From: Planctomycetota bacterium
GTDB lineage: Bacteria > Planctomycetota > Brocadiia > JAJRTI01
DNA: 25,962 nucleotides
Direction of reading: 5' to 3'
NCBI GenBank assembly: GCA_024278415.1
Contig: JAJRTI010000148.1
Location: 1-25,962, forward strand
Shown here: positions 22,562 through 25,962 of the stretch, in pieces
Numbering within the stretch: the first letter of the stretch is position 1
How the letters are laid out: each line of letters starts with the position of its first letter
Notes under the pieces: model-generated
The model's database searches: none
Told to the model about the DNA's origin: nothing
What the model saw: the letters and a program-made list of their open reading frames with translations, nothing else
Position numbers and translations under genes: made by a program

Positions 22562-25282
22562 ATGAAGTATTTCCCCTTCTGCGCGGCTGCGATGCTCGCC
22601 GCGGCCGCGGCGCTCGGCGCGGACAACGACGCGGTGCTGGTCCTTCAGCGCAAACCCATGAACCCCGGCGGGCCTGACTACAAGGGCGCAACCGTTGAGT
22701 TTCTCGATCTCTCCATCGCCGACCAACTCGTGCACATCGGCGCCGGCGACCGTATCCCCCTGCGACTGCGCATCCGTTACAACGTCCTCAAGACCGCGCA
22801 GGTGATCCTGAATTCCCGGATGGGCACGGAATACTGGCGCCTTTACAACTACGCCAATGAGACCTGCGCCAACCTTCACACCCTGGAGAACATCGACCTT
22901 TCCAAACCCGGCGAAGCTGCGACGGAAGTCACAACAGCTTCGGTCGACCTCGGGCACGGCGACAAGCTTGCCAAAGGTCTGTGCGGCATCCGCGGGCGCT
23001 ACTACTTCCTCATCGATCAGCCCAACGGCAAGTGGCTCGGTGTGGAATCGCCGCCGGCGTTTTTTGAGCGGCAAGAGTTGGCGGCCAAGCTCATGCTCAC
23101 GCTCGCCAACTTGAAGCAGTTCAAGATTGACTGCACAGAGGTGGAGTCCGATTGGCGGCCTGGTGGACCCATCCGCGTTCGCTTCATGGTGGCCGACGCG
23201 GATGGCGAACAATTCCCGGTTCTGCCTGCGTCCGCGACCATTTCGGGCGGCGACTGGCGCGCGGCGCTCGCGCCCCAGACCGACCTACTGCATCAGCCCT
23301 TGGGCTGGATGATCGCCACGCTGCCGAAGGCCGCGGTCCCCGCGCAAGTGCAGGTGCGGGCAAAGGTGAGCGCCATGACGCCCAACGGGCCGGTCGTGCG
23401 CACGGTCGAGGCCGCGTTCTCAAAAGGACAAGGCATGAAGCCGGCCGCGGCCATCGTGCCTCGGCTCAAAGCCTCGGACCTGCCGCGGGACGCACAAGGC
23501 GTCGCCCTCGAAACGCGGGCCCTGTGGGTCGCAATGAGCGACCTGTACACCAAGGCCGACGTGGAAAACGTGGTCGAACGCGCCGCGCAGGCCCGGCTCA
23601 ACGTGCTGGTGCCCGATGTGTTCGTGCGCTCATCGTTGACGGTGAAGAGCCCCCTGTGGCCCATGTCCGACAGGGTGGAGAAGGGGCTGGACCCGCTCGC
23701 CTACATGATTGAACTCGCGCACAAGCGGCACATCGAGGTGCATCCGTGGTTCTGTGTGACCTATCGCGACAAGGCCTTCCGCGCCAAGCTCGGCGGCGTG
23801 GACGTGGTGCAGAAAAACGGCAAAATCCACGCGACCGCGGCCGACGTGCATCGGCCTAAGTATCGCGACTTCATCGTGAACCTCATGGTGGGCGTCGCGC
23901 GGGACTACAACGTGGACGGCATTCACCTCGACTACATTCGCACGATGGCCGCATGCTATTGCCCGGCCTGCCAGCGCGAGTTCGCCGCGAAGTTTGGCCA
24001 CCCGCTCAAGGACGCGACCCAGGAGGAATGGACCGTTTGGCAGCGCGAAGCAATCGGCGACATCGTGCGCCGCACCGCGGAAGGCGTGCGCAAGGTGCGG
24101 CCCAACGCAAAACTTTCGGCCGCGGTCTTCGCCAACATGAAGAGCGGCGCGGCCCAAGGCCAAGACCCCGCCGGGTGGGCGCGGCAGGGCTGGTTGGACA
24201 TCGTTATTCCCATGGACTACAAGATGCAAACGCTCATGGTGAAGAACACCGAGCTGAAGTTCCTCGACGCGCTCGACGACGACTCCAAACTCGTGACCGG
24301 CCTATCGCTTTATCAGCGCAGCGGGGGCAAGGTGTCCACGCGGCCCACCGCGCTCACGAAGGAGCAAATCACGCTTGTGCGTCTTATGCGCATTCATGGC
24401 TATTGCCTCTTCGTCTCCGGCTACCTCAACGACGACATGGTGACGATGCTGCGGAATGAGATGAACAAGGAACGGGCGAAGCCGTACTTCCGCGCGCCGG
24501 CTGAGACGCGGTTACGGGCGCGGTGCATCGGCATTCTGAAAGACGCGCTCAGCGGCGACGAGTTCTGGCCGTCCATGCACGCGGCGGAGGCGCTCACGCA
24601 GGCCGGGCTCGGCCAGGTCGTGCTGGACGCGCTCAAGGATCGCCTACAAGCTGAAAAGGACGACCGCCAACGCTGCGGGCTCGCCCGCGAGCAGGTGCGC
24701 GCCGGCCGGCGCGATCTGGCGTCCGTCATGCTGTCGATCCTGGCCGACAAAAAGAGCCCCGGCCGCGTGCATGCCGCGGAGAGTCTCTACAAAGTCGGCG
24801 AGATCGGCGACGGCATGCTGCTGCGCGCGGCGCTCGACGAAGGCAACCCCGCGCTGGAGATGATGGCCGCAGCCGCGCTGGCCAAACGGGGCGACAAAGC
24901 CGTCTTGGCGCGCGTGCGGCGCGGCCTCAACACCGGCGACGCCAACGAAAAACGTATCGCGGCTTGGGTGCTGGGCCGGCTGGGCGACCGGCGCGATTGG
25001 CCGGGCCTGCAAAAGATCGCCAATGCCAAGACCACGCCTCTGATCCAAAGCTTCGCGGTCAACGCTCTCGCGCAACTCCGCGCGCCCGGCGCGCTGGACG
25101 CGGTTGCGAAAAACCTCAAGAGCCCAGACGCGCAAGTGCGCACGTACGCCGCTCAAACCGTCGGCGATTGCCGCGCGGCGTCGCTGCTGAAACCGCTCAT
25201 CGCGTTGCTCGACGACCCCAACCTCGACACCCGCATCCGCGCGGCCCAGGCCATCCTGCGCCTCACGGACACGCGGAAGTGA
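22562..25282 (+). CDS. Secreted GHL10-like glycoside hydrolase with C-terminal HEAT repeats
   Basis: This 906-residue protein has a signal peptide (MKYFPFCAAAMLAAAAALGAD). A beta-rich region of unknown fold spans about 25-300. A DUF187/GHL10-type TIM barrel follows from about 317 to 640: ETRALWVAMSDLYTKADVENVV, RLNVLVPDVFV, HPWFCVTY and VDGIHLDYIRT (about 450-462), then CYCPACQREF, which is common next to this barrel. VIPMDYKMQ lies further on. From about 650 the protein is a run of HEAT-type helical pairs (AAESLYKVGEIGDGMLLRAAL, AAWVLGRLGDRRDWPGLQKIA, AAQTVGDCRAASLLKPLIALLDD). The barrel family is thought to act on glycans, but activity is rarely proven. GAGG lies seven bases before the ATG. 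It follows the response regulator by 43 bases, so read-through from it is possible. Confidence 0.85.
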   Translation: MKYFPFCAAAMLAAAAALGADNDAVLVLQRKPMNPGGPDYKGATVEFLDLSIADQLVHIGAGDRIPLRLRIRYNVLKTAQVILNSRMGTEYWRLYNYANETCANLHTLENIDLSKPGEAATEVTTASVDLGHGDKLAKGLCGIRGRYYFLIDQPNGKWLGVESPPAFFERQELAAKLMLTLANLKQFKIDCTEVESDWRPGGPIRVRFMVADADGEQFPVLPASATISGGDWRAALAPQTDLLHQPLGWMIATLPKAAVPAQVQVRAKVSAMTPNGPVVRTVEAAFSKGQGMKPAAAIVPRLKASDLPRDAQGVALETRALWVAMSDLYTKADVENVVERAAQARLNVLVPDVFVRSSLTVKSPLWPMSDRVEKGLDPLAYMIELAHKRHIEVHPWFCVTYRDKAFRAKLGGVDVVQKNGKIHATAADVHRPKYRDFIVNLMVGVARDYNVDGIHLDYIRTMAACYCPACQREFAAKFGHPLKDATQEEWTVWQREAIGDIVRRTAEGVRKVRPNAKLSAAVFANMKSGAAQGQDPAGWARQGWLDIVIPMDYKMQTLMVKNTELKFLDALDDDSKLVTGLSLYQRSGGKVSTRPTALTKEQITLVRLMRIHGYCLFVSGYLNDDMVTMLRNEMNKERAKPYFRAPAETRLRARCIGILKDALSGDEFWPSMHAAEALTQAGLGQVVLDALKDRLQAEKDDRQRCGLAREQVRAGRRDLASVMLSILADKKSPGRVHAAESLYKVGEIGDGMLLRAALDEGNPALEMMAAAALAKRGDKAVLARVRRGLNTGDANEKRIAAWVLGRLGDRRDWPGLQKIANAKTTPLIQSFAVNALAQLRAPGALDAVAKNLKSPDAQVRTYAAQTVGDCRAASLLKPLIALLDDPNLDTRIRAAQAILRLTDTRK

Positions 25283-25324
25283 GTTCGGTCTGTTAGTCCC
25301 CCCCCTCTTGCGCATTCCCTCCTC

Positions 25325-25962
25325 ATGGCAAAATCGACTAAGACGAAGTCCTTCGGCACGAGCAAGCGCGAGAGCCACGACGCGTCCGCATACTACGGCC
25401 GGCGCATGATCGACGTGGACATCTCCAAGGACGATACGGTCAACGAGCCTGACCCATCCGTGGTCGACAAAGTGTATGGCCACTCGTCGGAGGACATGAG
25501 CGAATTGCCCGACAGCTCGGTTGCGCTCATGGTCACGTCGCCGCCCTACAACGTGGGCAAGGACTACGACGACGACCTGAGCCTCGACGAATATTTGGAT
25601 CTGCTGCGCCGCGTCTTCACCGAGACCTACCGCGTACTCCAGCCCGGCGGCCGCGCGTGTGTGAACGTGGCCAACCTCGGGCGCAAGCCCTACATCCCCC
25701 TCGCGTCGCTCGTGAACCAACTCATGATCGACATCGGTTACTTCATGCGTGGGGAGATCATCTGGGTCAAGGCCAAGGGAGCGTCCGGCTCCTGCGCGTG
25801 GGGGTCGTGGAAGTCTGCGTCCAACCCGACGCTGCGCGACCTGCACGAGTACGTGCTGGTGTTCTCGAAGGGCCGTTTCGACCGCGTGGTCAAGGGCGAG
25901 AACTCGATTACGAAAGCCGCGTTCATGCGCGACACACTGTCGGTGTGGTATATCAAGCCCGA
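25325..25962 (+). CDS. DNA methyltransferase (TSPPY type), N-terminal part (cut by window end)
   Basis: At least 212 codons are open to the end of the window with no stop. The catalytic motif TSPPYN (71-76) is that of amino-methyltransferases acting on adenine-N6 or cytosine-N4. It lies before an expected SAM-binding FxGxG motif, which would be beyond the window, so this is the beta-type order. Further family features are LDEYLDLLRRVFTETYRVLQPGGRACVNVANLG, EIIWVKAKGASGSCAWGSWKSASNP and LHEYVLVFSKG. The first 40 residues are Lys/Ser-rich and look disordered. No Shine-Dalgarno sequence precedes the ATG at 25325, so the start is uncertain. Whether a restriction enzyme gene follows cannot be seen here. 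Confidence 0.88.
   Translation, partial: MAKSTKTKSFGTSKRESHDASAYYGRRMIDVDISKDDTVNEPDPSVVDKVYGHSSEDMSELPDSSVALMVTSPPYNVGKDYDDDLSLDEYLDLLRRVFTETYRVLQPGGRACVNVANLGRKPYIPLASLVNQLMIDIGYFMRGEIIWVKAKGASGSCAWGSWKSASNPTLRDLHEYVLVFSKGRFDRVVKGENSITKAAFMRDTLSVWYIKP

Overview
The window is a GC-rich bacterial chromosome segment with dense, mostly Shine-Dalgarno-led genes. It combines a core housekeeping operon with genes for secreted or cytoplasmic sulfatase, phosphodiesterase, ceramidase-like and glycoside-hydrolase-like proteins and a HEAT-repeat protein. That mix, together with a standalone CoaC, a RemA/DUF370 protein and large secreted proteins of no known family, suggests a Planctomycetota-, Lentisphaerota- or Hydrogenedentota-like environmental bacterium. 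No 16S rRNA gene is present, so the placement is only an inference.

Layout. Positions 1-190 (minus) hold the start of a neutral-ceramidase-like gene, divergent from a type I phosphodiesterase (455-2299, plus). This converges on a sulfatase-family gene (2745-4262, minus) across a 445-base spacer full of palindromes. A long minus-strand block then runs, in transcription order from 13557 down: pheA, tpiA, secG, yicC, remA, gmk, rpoZ, coaC, ftsK, rimO, then the sulfatase gene. A near-consensus sigma-70 promoter (13642-13670) heads this block, and several junctions overlap or nearly touch. A small FmdB-type zinc-ribbon gene (13794-14060) lies upstream with its own promoter. From 14215 the plus strand carries a 907-residue secreted protein of unknown family, rpsO-pnp, a membrane histidine kinase with an NtrC-type sigma-54 activator, a secreted GHL10-like protein with C-terminal HEAT repeats, and the start of a DNA methyltransferase cut by the window end.

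Most unusual features. (1) PNPase has two S1 domains in tandem, about 91% identical in DNA, joined by a linker that looks like a shrunken copy of its own KH domain. (2) Four dumbbell palindromes share one architecture: an end with or near GTAG, then a hairpin with a four-base loop, then a spacer, then the inverted copy. Their stems differ in sequence but keep pairing. This matches the REPIN/BIME type of element moved by RAYT transposases. One supplies the rimO stop codon. (3) A 243-bp element bounded by 15-bp inverted repeats abuts the pnp stop codon. (4) Short TCAACC-type repeats sit in leaders of genes that lack a Shine-Dalgarno sequence.

How the genes work together. The minus-strand block couples aromatic amino acid synthesis (PheA), glycolysis (TpiA), protein export (SecG), nucleotide supply (Gmk), transcription (RpoZ), CoA synthesis (CoaC), chromosome segregation (FtsK) and ribosome modification (RimO). 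rpsO-pnp is the classic ribosome and RNA-decay pair. The flanking hydrolases fit a lifestyle of degrading sulfated or lipid-linked polymers. I saw no CRISPR array, tRNA, rRNA, phage module or recognisable transposase gene.
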